A stretch of DNA of 64,000 nt from a bacterium (lineage in GTDB: Bacteria > Pseudomonadota > Alphaproteobacteria > Caulobacterales > Hyphomonadaceae): the NCBI GenBank assembly GCA_016125045.1, contig WGML01000006.1, positions 372,001-436,000 on the forward strand, read 5' to 3'. Below, piece after piece: positions 12,380 to 22,306 of this stretch (its first letter is position 1; every line of letters begins with the position of its first letter). Both the position numbers and the translations under genes were made by a program. The notes beneath the pieces are model-generated. The model did no database searches. It was not told where the DNA came from and saw nothing but the letters and a program-made list of their open reading frames with translations.

Positions 12380-12740
12380 GCCTTCTCCCCTCTCCCGCTT
12401 GCGGGAGAGGGGCCGGGGGTGAGGGGCCGCAAGCGACGCCGGTCACCGTTGGCGGACCTTCCAGCCTGACAGCCCGGAAACGGCGAAGCCGTTATCCGGG
12501 ACCCGGTTTTGCCGAGATCGTTGTGGGGTCTCAGGTCTGCTTCACACTCGCCCGGAGCAACGGATCTGGGTTCCGGATCGCGCCGATGGCGCGTCCGGGA
12601 TGACAGTCACGCCGTGACCGAGAAGACCGTCACCCCGGACAGAGCGCAGCTCCGATCCGGGGCCCTGCCAAGCGCCACTCTCAGCCGCCACCCCCGCGCT
12701 CCGCTTCGGAGCCCCCGTAAACGGGGAGGACGAGACACCG
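12380..12740. repeat. Cluster of extragenic palindromic repeats
   Basis: Non-coding stretch between bamD and the FMN dehydrogenase with at least four inverted repeats: CCCCTCTCCC/GGGAGAGGGG (12387-12412); CCCGGAAACGGC/GCCGTTATCCGGG (12473-12500); CCGGATCGCGCC/GGCGCGTCCGG (12573-12598, followed by GATGACA); CCCCGGA/TCCGGGG with inner GAGC/GCTC (12633-12662). A short CCCCGTAAACGGGG (12713-12726) follows. These resemble the dispersed REP-like palindromes common in alphaproteobacteria. A long plus-strand open frame spans them, but its composition does not look coding. Confidence 0.7.
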
Positions 12741-12844
12741 CCGCAGCTCGCCCCGCGCATCGCCCGCTTGAGCGTGACCTTCGGGCGCGGGGTCTGGTAG
12801 ACAGGCTCTTCCCGCCCGCGCGCCCCCGAAAGACCTGCCGCCCC

Positions 12845-14008
12845 ATGCCGAGACGCCTGAAGGACTGCCACAACGTCGCCGACATGCGCGATCTCGCGCG
12901 CCGCCGGCTGCCGGGGCCGGTCTTCCACTATATCGACGGCGCCGCCGACGATGAGGCGACCTGCCGGCGCAACACCGCAGCCTTCGAGGATTGCGATCTG
13001 GTGCCCAACGTCCTCGCCGGCGTTGAGACGGTCGACATGTCGGTGACGGTGATGGGTCAGACCCTCGCAATGCCGCTTTTCTGCTCGCCCACCGCGCTGC
13101 AGCGCCTTTTCCACCATGACGGGGAGCGCGCCGTCGCTCGCGCGGCCGAAAAATTCGGGACGATGTTCGGCGTGTCCTCCCTCAGCACGGTGAGCCTCGC
13201 CGAGATCGGCGCCCTCACCCGCACGCCCAAGATGTTCCAGTTCTACTTTCACAAGGATCGCGGCCTCAACGACGCCATGGTCGACCGGGCGAAAGCGGCC
13301 GGTCTCGATGTGCTCGCCCTCACCGTCGACACGATCACGGGCGGCAATCGCGAGCGCGACCTGCGCACCGGGTTCACGACGCCGCCCAGGCTTACGCCCG
13401 CAAGCCTGATGAGCTTTGCCGCGCACCCGTCCTGGGCGATGAATTTCCTGTTCGGGGAGCCGTTCGAACTGTCCGAGCTGAAGGGCCATCTGCGCGAGGG
13501 ATCGAATGTGTCGATCTCGGTGGGCGCTTATTTCTCCACCATGCTCGATCCGACGATGACCTGGGCCGACGCCGACGCGCTGCGCGCCAAATGGGCCGGA
13601 CCGTTCTGCCTGAAGGGCGTCATGAGCGTCGCCGACGCGCGCCGGGCGGTCGATATCGGCGCGACGGGGATCATGGTGTCGAACCATGGTGGCCGCCAGC
13701 TCGACGGATCGCGGTCCCCGTTTGACCAGATCGCGGAAATCGCCGATGCGGTCGGCGACCGGATCGACGTCATTCTCGACGGCGGCGTGCGGCGCGGCAC
13801 CCATGTGTTGAAGGCGCTGGCGTCGGGCGCGAAGGCGGTGTCCGGCGGCCGCCTTTATCTCTACGCGCTCGCGGCGGCGGGACAGTCGGGGGTCGAACGG
13901 GCGCTCTCGACCTTCCGCACCGAGATCGAGCGCGACATGCGGCTGATGGGCGTGAGCAGGGTCGCCGACCTCAATCGCGATATGCTGCGGCGCCGCCACC
14001 TGTCCTGA
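12845..14008 (+). CDS. FMN-dependent alpha-hydroxy acid dehydrogenase, lactate type
   Basis: TIM-barrel flavoenzyme of 387 aa related to L-lactate dehydrogenase LldD and glycolate oxidase. It begins with CHNVADMRDLARRRLPGPVF and FHYIDGAADDE, typical of LldD. The active-site motif SNHGGRQLDGS carries the catalytic His and substrate-binding Arg, and DGGVRRGTHVLKALASGA forms the FMN phosphate site. The ATG at 12845 begins the homology; the open frame continues upstream through palindromic repeats and is rejected there. It sits on the plus strand, convergent with the DUF4349 gene, in an island separating bamD from lpxC. L-lactate is the likeliest substrate but is not proven. Confidence 0.87.
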   Translation: MPRRLKDCHNVADMRDLARRRLPGPVFHYIDGAADDEATCRRNTAAFEDCDLVPNVLAGVETVDMSVTVMGQTLAMPLFCSPTALQRLFHHDGERAVARAAEKFGTMFGVSSLSTVSLAEIGALTRTPKMFQFYFHKDRGLNDAMVDRAKAAGLDVLALTVDTITGGNRERDLRTGFTTPPRLTPASLMSFAAHPSWAMNFLFGEPFELSELKGHLREGSNVSISVGAYFSTMLDPTMTWADADALRAKWAGPFCLKGVMSVADARRAVDIGATGIMVSNHGGRQLDGSRSPFDQIAEIADAVGDRIDVILDGGVRRGTHVLKALASGAKAVSGGRLYLYALAAAGQSGVERALSTFRTEIERDMRLMGVSRVADLNRDMLRRRHLS

Positions 14009-14029
14009 TCACGGGCGCCGCGACGGTCG

Positions 14030-15010
14030 TCAATCGTTGGCCGCCACATTGGTCGCCGCCGCTTGACGTGCGCGACTGCGGCGGAACCAGCGGAACAGCC
14101 AGACGAAGAACCAGCCAAGGCCGGTGACGACGATGAGCCAGGGCAGGATCTCCGCCGTGAAGTTGACCACCGCCGCAAGGGACGCGGCGAGCGTGCCGAA
14201 GAAGCCGCCAAACGCGTCACCGAGCGGCCGCCACACCGATTCCGACGCAGCCGAGAATTTGGGCTGATAGCCGAGCGACAGGTCCGACATCGAGACCCGA
14301 AGACGCATCGCCGCCAATACCGACTCCGTCGAATCGATTTCCGCTTGCACGCGGGCGAGCTCGCGCTCGATTTCCAGAAGATCCTTCAGTTCACCGGGCC
14401 GGCTCTTCAACAGCGCCTCCAGCCGCGTCCGCAGCGTCTTCGCGGCGTCGAGCCGGGCGCCTGTGTCGATGATCTGTGTGGTCAGGTCCTCCGACCAGTC
14501 ATTCGATCCGTCGAGGTCCGCATCGAAGGGCTTAAGCCCCTCGGGCAGGCCCGCGAAGAAGGTCGTGATCCAGGCGGGCGAGGCCTTGAGCTGCAACCCG
14601 CCCGAGATGTAGTCCGTCCCGAGCCCCTGAAGATTGCTGGAGACGACATAGCATTGCGCGGGGCCCGCGCTCTCGCACGCGGCCTTGTGCGCGTTGAGCA
14701 AGGGCTCGAGCCGGAGCGTCGGCGCCCTGAACGAGCGCGCATAGGAATAGGCGATCAGCCGCCCGGCGCCGGCCTGCGCCTGCCCGTCTCCGCCCGGCTG
14801 TCCGCCGCTCGGATCCTGCTGGACAACATCGACCTTCCTCGCGGCGCCGACATCGTTTTCCGCAAATGACTGTTCCGCCGGGGCGCTCATCATCGCCATC
14901 GGGGCGGGCGGCGGAGGCGGCGGCGCACTCTCCATCACCGATGATCCGTTGTCGCCGCAGGCGGCAAGCCCGAGCGCCGCCAGCGCCGCGATTGCAGTCC
15001 GCCAGGTCAT
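14030..15010 (-). CDS. DUF4349 membrane-anchored lipoprotein
   Basis: Envelope protein of 326 aa. Its signal peptide ends in lipobox LAAC (LGLAACGD). A Pro-rich linker follows, then a globular region with one Cys pair (HKAACES, AQCYV), a coiled coil of about 60 residues (LLEIERELARVQAEIDSTES) and a C-terminal transmembrane helix (LPWLIVVTGLGWFFVWLF) with a basic tail. This layout matches DUF4349, whose function is not established. The ATG at 15010 has GGGAG upstream. It lies downstream of lpxC on the same strand and could be transcribed with it. Confidence 0.82.
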   Translation of the reverse strand: MTWRTAIAALAALGLAACGDNGSSVMESAPPPPPPAPMAMMSAPAEQSFAENDVGAARKVDVVQQDPSGGQPGGDGQAQAGAGRLIAYSYARSFRAPTLRLEPLLNAHKAACESAGPAQCYVVSSNLQGLGTDYISGGLQLKASPAWITTFFAGLPEGLKPFDADLDGSNDWSEDLTTQIIDTGARLDAAKTLRTRLEALLKSRPGELKDLLEIERELARVQAEIDSTESVLAAMRLRVSMSDLSLGYQPKFSAASESVWRPLGDAFGGFFGTLAASLAAVVNFTAEILPWLIVVTGLGWFFVWLFRWFRRSRARQAAATNVAAND

Positions 15011-15086
15011 GGTCGCAACTCCCTCATCACCACCCCCGCCCATACTGGCGCTCCGGGAAGGGCGAAATCAAGGCGAATTCAATGCG

Positions 15087-15989
15087 CTATGCAGTGGAGG
15101 TTGACCATTCCCACGCGTCGGCCTCGGCGAAGAGCGTCCGCAACAGCGATATGTTCATGGCGTGGCCGGGCTGTACGCCTTCATATCGCCCCTCAATCCG
15201 CGCGCCGGCGAGCGCAAGATCGCCGATCACGTCCAGCAGCTTGTGGCGGGCGAATTCATCCGGCGCGGCGAGCCCGCCGGGATTGAGCACGCGGTCGCCG
15301 TCCACCAGGATCGCGTTGGCGAGCGACCCTCCCCGAGCAAGCCCCATCGCCTGCAACTGCTCGATTTCGCTGGCGAATCCGAACGTGCGCGCCCAGGCGA
15401 TCTCGCGGCCGAACGCGCCAGGCGCCCAGGTGAAGGCCGCGGACTGGCGCCCGATCACCGCCGATCCGAACTCGATTGTCACGTCGAGGGAATAGCCCTC
15501 CCCCGGGTGCAACGCGACGCGCTTGGCGCCGTCCGTCGCCTCAACCTTCCGCAGCACTCTCAACCGTCGGGGGCGGGCGTCCTGTTCAACGAGCCCCGCC
15601 GTCTCGATCATCGCGAGATAAGCCGCCGAGCACCCGTCCAGAATTGGCGTCTCCGGCCCGTCGATCTCCACATCGACATTGTCGAGCCCCACTCCGATAC
15701 AGGCCGCGAGCAGATGCTCGACCGTCGCGACGGACGCGCCGTCCGCATTCTCGAGATTGGTGCCAAGCCGTGTCGTCGTCACATGTTCGGCCCGCGCCGG
15801 GATCACCCGTTTCGCCGCAGGAAAATCCGTCCGGATGAAGCGCACGCCGCCGCCCGGCGCCGCTGGAACGAGCCGCACCCGCACCGGCGCACCGGTGTGC
15901 AGTCCAACGCCGGTCGCCTCGCAGGGAGCCGCGAGCGTCGTCTGGCGGGCCGATGATTGGCCCGGCGGAGAGCGGACATCTTTCGCCAT
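15087..15989 (-). CDS. lpxC: UDP-3-O-acyl-GlcNAc deacetylase LpxC
   Basis: Zinc enzyme of 300 aa for the committed step of lipid A synthesis. Zinc ligands are His92 (VEHLLAA) and His249/Asp253 (HKLLDVIGD); the catalytic His276 lies in VQPGHAMN. The N-terminal TGVGLHTG matches the family. The ATG at 15989 is chosen because upstream residues are Arg/Pro-rich and overlap the 3' end of ftsZ. Placed 76 nt after ftsZ, it continues the ddl-ftsQ-ftsA-ftsZ-lpxC order typical of proteobacteria. Confidence 0.96.
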   Translation of the reverse strand: MAKDVRSPPGQSSARQTTLAAPCEATGVGLHTGAPVRVRLVPAAPGGGVRFIRTDFPAAKRVIPARAEHVTTTRLGTNLENADGASVATVEHLLAACIGVGLDNVDVEIDGPETPILDGCSAAYLAMIETAGLVEQDARPRRLRVLRKVEATDGAKRVALHPGEGYSLDVTIEFGSAVIGRQSAAFTWAPGAFGREIAWARTFGFASEIEQLQAMGLARGGSLANAILVDGDRVLNPGGLAAPDEFARHKLLDVIGDLALAGARIEGRYEGVQPGHAMNISLLRTLFAEADAWEWSTSTA

Positions 15990-16065
15990 GGCGGATGGGT
16001 GGCGCCGAGCCGGCGCCTGAGTCAATCTCCCGCGGCGCGAAGGCCCGAAGTAGCGAGCGGGGCGG

Positions 16066-17484
16066 TCAGCCCGCGCCGGAGCGCCGAAGGAAGGCCGGGA
16101 TCTCGAATTCCTCGTCCAGCGGCTCCTGCTTGCGGGCTTGCGCCGAGGGGGTCGCGGCGGGGCGCGCCTCCGAGGCCTTGCCCGACCAGTCGAAGAGATC
16201 GGCGAGCGACGGCCGGCCACGGGCCTCCTCCGCCTGGAGGGACGCGGCGGCAGCGGGCTGAGGCGCGGCCGGCGCAACATCGTTCGCCGGGGCGTCGAGC
16301 ACGTCATCCTCGTCCAGCGACTCATCCTCCTCCGCGACGGGAGCAGCCTCGCCGCGATGCTTGACGACGATCGCGGGTTTCACTGCCTCGCCCGGGCGCG
16401 GGTCGAGGCCCGCCTCGGTTGGGGAGGCGGGCGCACCAGGAGCCGCGGCGAACGCCGAGGCGGTCACCGGCGCTGCGGCGATCGCGACCGGAGCGGGGGA
16501 AGCCGGTGCCCGAAGGGGTTCGATCGGGCGCGCGGACGCCGGCGAGCGGGTGACGCCGGCAGCAACCACCGACACCCGCACCTTGCCAGTCAGCGAGGCG
16601 TCATAGGTGGAGCCGAGGATCACATTGGCGTCCTGGTCGACTTCGCGGCGCACTTCGTTGACGGCGGCGTCCACCTCGAACAGCGTCAGGTCATCCCCGC
16701 CGGTGATGTTGATCAGCACGCCCTGCGCGCCCTTCATCGAGACATCATCGAGCAGCGGGTTCTGAATGGCGGCTTTCGCGGCGGTCACCGCCCGGCCCTC
16801 GCCCTCGGCCTCGCCCGTGCCCATCATCGCGGTGCCCATCTTGGCCATCACGGTGCGGACGTCGGCGAAATCGAGATTGATCAGGCCCGGCATCACCATC
16901 AGGTCCGTGATCGACCGGACGCCGGCGTGCAGCACTTCGTCCGCCATCTTGAAGGCGGAGGTGAAGGTCGTGCCCTCGTTTGCGATGCGGATGAGATTCT
17001 GGTTCGGAATGATGATCAGCGTATCGACTTCCGGGCGCAGGTCCGACACGCCCTTCTCGGCGATCGCCATCCGGCGACGGCCTTCGAATTCGAATGGCTT
17101 GGTCACCACCCCCACGGTGAGCACGCCAAGCTCCCTGGCAATGCGCGCGATGATCGGCGCCGCGCCGGTGCCCGTGCCGCCGCCCATGCCGGCGGCGATG
17201 AAGCACATGTGTGCGCCCTGCAGGAGTTTCTTGATCTCGTCAGAGGATTCCTTGGCCGCTTCAGCGCCGACCTCGGGGTGCGCCCCCGCGCCGAGGCCCG
17301 CGGTGCGCTTGGCGCCGAGCTGAATCTTGTGTTCGGCGCCGGTGATGGACAGCGCCTGGGCGTCCGTGTTTGCGGCGATGAACTCGACGCCCTGCAGCCC
17401 GGACTCGATCATGTTCTTGATCGCGTTGCCGCCCGCCCCGCCAACACCGAAAATGACGATACGGGGTCTCAGTTCGGCAACCAT
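16066..17484 (-). CDS. ftsZ: Cell division GTPase FtsZ
   Basis: Tubulin-like GTPase of 472 aa that forms the cytokinetic Z ring. GGGTGTG (101-107) is the tubulin signature, and NLDFAD is the T7-loop region. The globular core ends near residue 318. It is followed by a long Ala/Pro/Glu-rich intrinsically disordered linker of roughly 135 residues, as in Caulobacter-type FtsZ, and a conserved C-terminal peptide ([13 protein letters not shown]) that binds FtsA and other partners. The ATG at 17484 gives MVAELRP. A 106-bp gap separates it from ftsA and holds a CtrA-like box, suggesting a separate cell-cycle promoter. Confidence 0.97.
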   Translation of the reverse strand: MVAELRPRIVIFGVGGAGGNAIKNMIESGLQGVEFIAANTDAQALSITGAEHKIQLGAKRTAGLGAGAHPEVGAEAAKESSDEIKKLLQGAHMCFIAAGMGGGTGTGAAPIIARIARELGVLTVGVVTKPFEFEGRRRMAIAEKGVSDLRPEVDTLIIIPNQNLIRIANEGTTFTSAFKMADEVLHAGVRSITDLMVMPGLINLDFADVRTVMAKMGTAMMGTGEAEGEGRAVTAAKAAIQNPLLDDVSMKGAQGVLINITGGDDLTLFEVDAAVNEVRREVDQDANVILGSTYDASLTGKVRVSVVAAGVTRSPASARPIEPLRAPASPAPVAIAAAPVTASAFAAAPGAPASPTEAGLDPRPGEAVKPAIVVKHRGEAAPVAEEDESLDEDDVLDAPANDVAPAAPQPAAAASLQAEEARGRPSLADLFDWSGKASEARPAATPSAQARKQEPLDEEFEIPAFLRRSGAG

Positions 17485-17561
17485 CACACACCTCAATGAT
17501 ACTCAGGACCGGGCGCGGTTCTGCCGCCCTGCGTCCTCGGATCGACAATGGCGCGGTTTGC

Positions 17562-17576
17562 CTAAGCGCGTCTTAA
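17562..17576 (-). promoter_or_regulatory. CtrA-like box upstream of ftsZ
   Basis: On the ftsZ strand the sequence reads TTAA-GACGCGC-TTAG, one mismatch from the CtrA consensus TTAA-N7-TTAA. It lies 78 nt before the ftsZ start in the ftsA-ftsZ gap. TTAA is rare in this GC-rich DNA. CtrA is known to repress ftsZ in Caulobacter; regulation here is inferred. Confidence 0.55.
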
Positions 17577-17590
17577 GCGGCGGGCGGAAA

Positions 17591-18886
17591 TCAAAAATTT
17601 TCCTGCAACCAACCGGTGACGCGTCTGAGCACGCTTGCGCCGTTCTCCCCGTTCACCGGAGCAGCGCCAGCCCGCGCCGTTTCCGAATGCCCCGACGCGG
17701 CGAACACTAACAGTCCCGCCGACGCAGCGAAAGCCGGAGAACTGTACGTCTCCCCGAGGCCGCGCGCCTTCACCGGCTGCGCCACCCTCACCGGCGCGCG
17801 GAACACATCCTCCGCCAGCCGCTCGATGCCGATCAGCTGGCTCGCCCCGCCCGTCAGCACGATGCGGCGCGGCAAGGGCCGGCCGGCGGCGGACGCGCGC
17901 GACAGCCGCGCATCCATGAGTTCGAAGATTTCCTCGACGCGCGGACGCAGGAACCTGACGAGGTCAGCCCTTGTGCACGTGGCGGACTGAAGCCGGCCGT
18001 CTCCCCCAAGGCGCGGCGCTTCCACGGTGTCGAGCGGATCAACCTCCGCGAGATCGACCGCGCCGTGCAGCATCTTCACGCGCTCGGCCGCCGCCATCGT
18101 CGAGCCGAGTCCCTCCGCGAGGTCGGCCGTGACGCGCGATCCACCCACCCCCATCACGTCGAGATGGATCAGACGTTCATCATGGAAGCACGCCGCCGAT
18201 GTCACGCCCCCGCCCATATCGATGACGGTGACGCCCTGTTCGGCCTCGTCCTCAACCAGAACCGAGAGCGCGCTCGCGAAGGGCGCCGCCGCAATGCCGA
18301 TGGGTTCCAGATGAGCCTTGGCGATGCACTGGAGGATATTGCGCAAACCCGGCCCGGGCGCCGAAGCGACGAACAGGTTCGCGGTCAGGGACTCAGCGAA
18401 CATCCCCGAAGGATCGCGCACGCCGGTCGCATGGTCCACGGTGTAGCCGAGCGGCGTCATGTGCAGCACCGCCCGGCCCGCGCTGTCGAAACGCTCGATC
18501 GCCGCGTCCCGCGCCTCACGCATATGGATCTGGGTGATGGGGCGTCCGCCGAGGTCGAGGCGCGCGTGCACGATCTCGCCCTTCAGTTCGGGTCCGCTGA
18601 CGCCGACCACGACATCCTTGATGCGGGTCTCGGCGTCCCGTTCGGCCTGCTCAACCGCCAACCTGATCGCACGTTCTAGCCCCTGCAGGTCCACCACCGC
18701 GCCGGCGCGCATCGCCTTGGTCGATTGAACGCCGACGCCGTCGATGCGCGGACGGCCGTCGCTCGCATCGCCCCGCCGCCCGATGATGCAGGTGATCTTG
18801 CTGCAACCGATATCGAGCGCCGCCAGCACGCCGTTGCGAGCCGGAGCACGATCCCGCGACAATGTACGAAGCGCGGGAGCCGTCAT
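17591..18886 (-). CDS. ftsA: Cell division protein FtsA
   Basis: Actin-like ATPase of 431 aa that tethers FtsZ to the inner membrane. The N-terminal ALDIGCSKITCIIG is the phosphate-1 loop, IDMGGGVTSAACF is phosphate-2, and IVLTGGASQLIGI forms the adenosine motif. The C-terminus RRVTGWLQENF is the amphipathic membrane-targeting helix. The start at 18886 (MTAPALRTL) lies 4 nt after the ftsQ stop, so the two are transcribed and probably translated together; an upstream in-frame extension lies inside ftsQ and is rejected. Confidence 0.96.
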   Translation of the reverse strand: MTAPALRTLSRDRAPARNGVLAALDIGCSKITCIIGRRGDASDGRPRIDGVGVQSTKAMRAGAVVDLQGLERAIRLAVEQAERDAETRIKDVVVGVSGPELKGEIVHARLDLGGRPITQIHMREARDAAIERFDSAGRAVLHMTPLGYTVDHATGVRDPSGMFAESLTANLFVASAPGPGLRNILQCIAKAHLEPIGIAAAPFASALSVLVEDEAEQGVTVIDMGGGVTSAACFHDERLIHLDVMGVGGSRVTADLAEGLGSTMAAAERVKMLHGAVDLAEVDPLDTVEAPRLGGDGRLQSATCTRADLVRFLRPRVEEIFELMDARLSRASAAGRPLPRRIVLTGGASQLIGIERLAEDVFRAPVRVAQPVKARGLGETYSSPAFAASAGLLVFAASGHSETARAGAAPVNGENGASVLRRVTGWLQENF

Positions 18887-18890
18887 GACG

Positions 18891-19781
18891 TCAGTCGCTT
18901 TCACCCGGCATGACGCCGGGGTCTGCGGCGATCGGGCGAAGCGCGAAGCGTTCCGAGTGGCGCGCGTCGATCCGTTCAAGCGGCTGGTCCAGGAGTTTGT
19001 GCTCGACCTGTTCGCGCTGCAGCGCCTCGATCGCCTCGGCGAGCCGGGCGTCCTCAGGCATCGCGACCTCGACCCCAGGCTCGAACGTGACATCCCACCG
19101 GCGCCCGCCGATCCGCTCGGCGCTTTCCAGCCGCTCGGCGAGGTCGGGATGGCGCGACAGGATGGTGAGAAGCAGGCCCGCCGCTTCGGCCGCGCCCGGC
19201 CCCTCTACGCGCGGCAGATCGCGATAGGTGCGCGCCACGAGTTCTGAAAACACCCGCCCGCGCTGGTCGATCACGCGCCAGTCGCCGTCGAGCTTCCAAA
19301 GCGCCATCGGCGCGCGCTCCTCGGCGATGATGGTCACCTGATCCGGCCACAGCCGATGCACGCTCACCGCGCCGACCGGATCGAGCGCCTCAAGCCTCGC
19401 GCGAACGAGCTGCGGGTCCGCCTTCAGCATGCTCAGTCCGTAATCGAGGCCAGCCGCCTCGCGCACCCGCGCCTCGACGCCCTCATCGAGCCCCATCACC
19501 ACCACTTCCTGCAAGGTGAGGCCGCTCGCCCTCATGATCACGTCGAAACCCGCATCCATGCGCTTGCCGAACGAGCCGAGCGAACCGCCGAGCCACGCCG
19601 CAAGCGCGATCATCGCGGCGCCGCAGAGGAGCGTTCCGAATGCGTAGGCCGACACCTGACGGCGCAGGAACTCCCCATAGGTCTGCGGCCCGCGCGGGCG
19701 CAGACGCGGCGGCGGCAGGGCCTCGGCCTCCTGATCCCGGCGCGGCGTCTTGACGATCTGCGGCCGTTTCACCTTTGACAT
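18891..19781 (-). CDS. ftsQ: Cell division protein FtsQ
   Basis: Bitopic divisome protein of 296 aa. It has a basic cytoplasmic N-terminus, one transmembrane segment (about 48-72), a POTRA domain beginning at [14 protein letters not shown], and the FtsQ domain with [20 protein letters not shown] and [11 protein letters not shown]. It links the early Z ring to FtsL and downstream wall synthases. Its start overlaps the end of ddl by 13 nt. Confidence 0.95.
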   Translation of the reverse strand: MSKVKRPQIVKTPRRDQEAEALPPPRLRPRGPQTYGEFLRRQVSAYAFGTLLCGAAMIALAAWLGGSLGSFGKRMDAGFDVIMRASGLTLQEVVVMGLDEGVEARVREAAGLDYGLSMLKADPQLVRARLEALDPVGAVSVHRLWPDQVTIIAEERAPMALWKLDGDWRVIDQRGRVFSELVARTYRDLPRVEGPGAAEAAGLLLTILSRHPDLAERLESAERIGGRRWDVTFEPGVEVAMPEDARLAEAIEALQREQVEHKLLDQPLERIDARHSERFALRPIAADPGVMPGESD

Positions 19782-20677
19782 GAGGCATCCTCGATCATCC
19801 AGCGGACGAGCGCAGGGAAATCGACGCCCACATGCGCCGCCTGTTCGGGCACGAGCGACGTCGGCGTCATGCCGGGCTGCGTGTTGGTTTCAAGGATCAC
19901 CAGTCGACCCGCCTCGTCATCAAACCGAAAGTCGGATCGCGTCACCCCCCGGCAACCGAGCGCCTGATGAGCCTTCAGCGCCGCATCGAGTGCAGCCGTC
20001 GTGATCTCGTCGGGCAGGTCGGCGGGGATGATGTGGCGCGAACCGCCATGGTCGTATTTTGCAGCGTAGTCGTAATATTCCCTTAAAGTCGTGATCTCGG
20101 TGACCGCGAGGGCGCGATCGCCCATCACGCCGACGGTGAGCTCCCGTCCGGGGATGAATTTCTCGACCAGAACCCGCTCGCCGAACGCCCAGCCCGCCTC
20201 CGCAACCTCGCGCGGCGGCCCGTTCGCGCCCTCCCGCACAATGATCACGCCGAAGCTCGACCCCTCCGCGACGGGCTTCACCACATAGGGCGGCTCCATC
20301 ACATGCCGGGCGGCGATCTCGGAGCGAGCAAACAGCCCGCCCTCGGCGATATCAAGGCCCACCTGGGCATAGATCGCGCGCGACTTCTGCTTGTCCATCG
20401 CCAGTGCGGACGCGAGCACGCCCGAATGCGTGTAGGGCAGACCCATCACCTCCAGGAGACCCTGCACGCAGCCATCCTCGCCGAAAGGCCCGTGCAAGCC
20501 GTTCAGTACAACGTCGACCGCCGCCGCCTTCAGCTGGTCCGCGAGATCGCGACCGGCGTCGATCTCGACCACGTCATAGCCGGCCTCACGTCCAGCCCGC
20601 GCCAGCTCCCGGCCGGACACCAGCGAGACGGGTCGTTCGCTCGACCATCCGCCCATAATGACTGCGACACGGGTCAT
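19769..20677 (-). CDS. ddl: D-alanine-D-alanine ligase
   Basis: ATP-grasp ligase of 302 aa that makes the D-Ala-D-Ala dipeptide used by MurF. The N-terminal [19 protein letters not shown] holds the substrate-binding Glu and Ser. EVNTQPGMT is replaced by [14 protein letters not shown], and the ATP-grasp residues [11 protein letters not shown] and [15 protein letters not shown] are intact. The family usually follows murB; here four plus-strand genes intervene. It starts the ddl-ftsQ-ftsA transcription unit, with about 230 bp upstream for a promoter. Confidence 0.96.
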   Translation of the reverse strand: MTRVAVIMGGWSSERPVSLVSGRELARAGREAGYDVVEIDAGRDLADQLKAAAVDVVLNGLHGPFGEDGCVQGLLEVMGLPYTHSGVLASALAMDKQKSRAIYAQVGLDIAEGGLFARSEIAARHVMEPPYVVKPVAEGSSFGVIIVREGANGPPREVAEAGWAFGERVLVEKFIPGRELTVGVMGDRALAVTEITTLREYYDYAAKYDHGGSRHIIPADLPDEITTAALDAALKAHQALGCRGVTRSDFRFDDEAGRLVILETNTQPGMTPTSLVPEQAAHVGVDFPALVRWMIEDASCQR

Positions 20678-20912
20678 GTCGTTTCACTCCTCGCACGCGC
20701 ACCCCGTCCGGACCGGGATCAAATTCCCGCATCGGCGACCGGTCCCTCGGGCGGCGACGGCCTTCACTCTAACCCAGGCCGGGGCTCCATTTTGGTTAAC
20801 ATCGTAGCTTCCCCTCGCGACTTTATCATCGACGCCCTGCTTGGCGTTCCGCGAAAGCTGCGCCTATGGTGCCAGCATCGAACCAAAACAGAGTTCCAGA
20901 GGGGAAATGTCC

Positions 20913-22247
20913 ATGAGGTTCAACGCGATGGCGGGCGCCCTGCTCGCCGCCGGCTCACTCCTGGTGCTCGCATCCTGCGCCAGCTCCGCGTCGTCCGGCT
21001 GGTCGGCTGCGCCCGTGGCGGATCCGGCGACCGTGGGCTTCTCGAAGGCGGGCCTCGACCGGATCGACGCCGCCATGGAGGCGGCGGTCTCGAAGGGTGA
21101 AGTGGCGGGCGTCGTCACCTTGCTCGCGAAGGACGGCCAGGTCGTCGACTATGACACGTTCGGGCTTGCAAGCCTCGAATCCGGCGCGCCGATCCGCAAG
21201 GATACGATTTTCCGCATCTTCTCCATGTCGAAGCCGATCACCGGCGTCGCGATGATGCAGCTTTATGAGCAGGGCAAGTGGAAGCTCGACGACCCGGTTA
21301 CGAAATTCGTTCCCGAATTCACCAACCTCAAAGTGCTGCGGCTCGACGCCGAGGGGAACGCCGTGCTTGACGCGTCCGGCAAGCCCGTGCTCGTCAACCC
21401 CAACCGGCCCGCAACCATGCGTGAGCTGATGAGCCACACGGCGGGCCTCGCCTATGGCCTTAGCGGCGAAGACCCGGCGAACACCGCCTTCCGCGACCTC
21501 AGCGTGCTCGGATCGAGCGACCTTGAGGAGATGATCACCAAGATGGCGACCATCCCGCTCATCCTGCAGCCTGGCGAGCGCTGGTATTACAGCGCCGCCG
21601 TCGATGTTCAGGGTCTCATCGTCCAGCGGCTCTCCGGCAAGCGTTTCGGCGACTATCTGCAGGAGAACCTGTTTGCGCCGATGGGCATGAAGGACACCGC
21701 CTTCTATGTGACCCCCGACAAGGCGGCCCGGCTCTCCGGCGTCTATCAGTGGGATCGCGACACTGGAAAGCTCGCATCCGGAAACCGGTTTGGGCGCGAC
21801 AACTTCACCAACCCGGCCCGGCTTGAGTCCGGCGGCGGCGGTCTGGTCTCGACCATCGAGGACTACGCTCGCTTCTGCCAGATGATGCTGAACAAGGGCG
21901 AGCTGAACGGCGCCCGCATCCTCAAGCCGGAAACGGTCGCGCTGATGACGCAGAACCATATCGGCTCCCTGCGTCTCAACAGCGACGGCACGGCCGCCAA
22001 TCCTGGACTGCCGGGCGTCGGCTTCGGCCTCGACTTCGCGGTCGTCACAGACCCCGCGGCCGCTGGCACGAGCGAAGGCGTCGGCACCTATTACTGGGGC
22101 GGCGCCGCCGGCACTTGGTTCTGGATCGATCCCACGAACAACCTCTATTTCATCGGCATGATCCAGCGTTATGGCGGGGCCGGACCCAACGCCACCGACT
22201 TCCGCGCCGAGAGCCGCAAGCTTGTCTACGAAGCCCTTGAGAACTAG
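20913..22247 (+). CDS. Beta-lactamase-family serine hydrolase lipoprotein (copy 1)
   Basis: Class C beta-lactamase-fold hydrolase of 444 aa. Its signal peptide has lipobox LASC, so it is probably an envelope lipoprotein. The nucleophile motif is SMSK (Ser104-Lys107); YSA in RWYYSAAVD occupies the Tyr-x-Asn position. The family includes beta-lactamases, D,D-peptidases and esterases, so the substrate is open. ATG 20913 is 8 nt after AGAGGGG; an in-frame ATG at 20907 is too close to it. A close paralog follows directly, and the pair sits within the split dcw cluster on the opposite strand. Confidence 0.88.
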   Translation: MRFNAMAGALLAAGSLLVLASCASSASSGWSAAPVADPATVGFSKAGLDRIDAAMEAAVSKGEVAGVVTLLAKDGQVVDYDTFGLASLESGAPIRKDTIFRIFSMSKPITGVAMMQLYEQGKWKLDDPVTKFVPEFTNLKVLRLDAEGNAVLDASGKPVLVNPNRPATMRELMSHTAGLAYGLSGEDPANTAFRDLSVLGSSDLEEMITKMATIPLILQPGERWYYSAAVDVQGLIVQRLSGKRFGDYLQENLFAPMGMKDTAFYVTPDKAARLSGVYQWDRDTGKLASGNRFGRDNFTNPARLESGGGGLVSTIEDYARFCQMMLNKGELNGARILKPETVALMTQNHIGSLRLNSDGTAANPGLPGVGFGLDFAVVTDPAAAGTSEGVGTYYWGGAAGTWFWIDPTNNLYFIGMIQRYGGAGPNATDFRAESRKLVYEALEN

Positions 22248-22306
22248 CCGCCAGGTCCCAGACGACCGCACGACCACCCCTCAACTCACAGCCTCGCCGA
22301 GCCGCC

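Noticed and set aside
12353-12844. Possible tRNA or small RNA gene in the bamD upstream gap
   Set aside because: No cloverleaf or T-loop motif; the inverted repeats are explained better as extragenic palindromes.
12542-13999. 485-codon minus-strand open frame
   Set aside because: Antisense to the FMN-dependent dehydrogenase and crossing the palindromic repeats; no recognisable domain.
20790-20805. GGTTAAC as a CtrA site before ddl
   Set aside because: Only one TTAA half is present; no second half at 7-nt spacing on either side.
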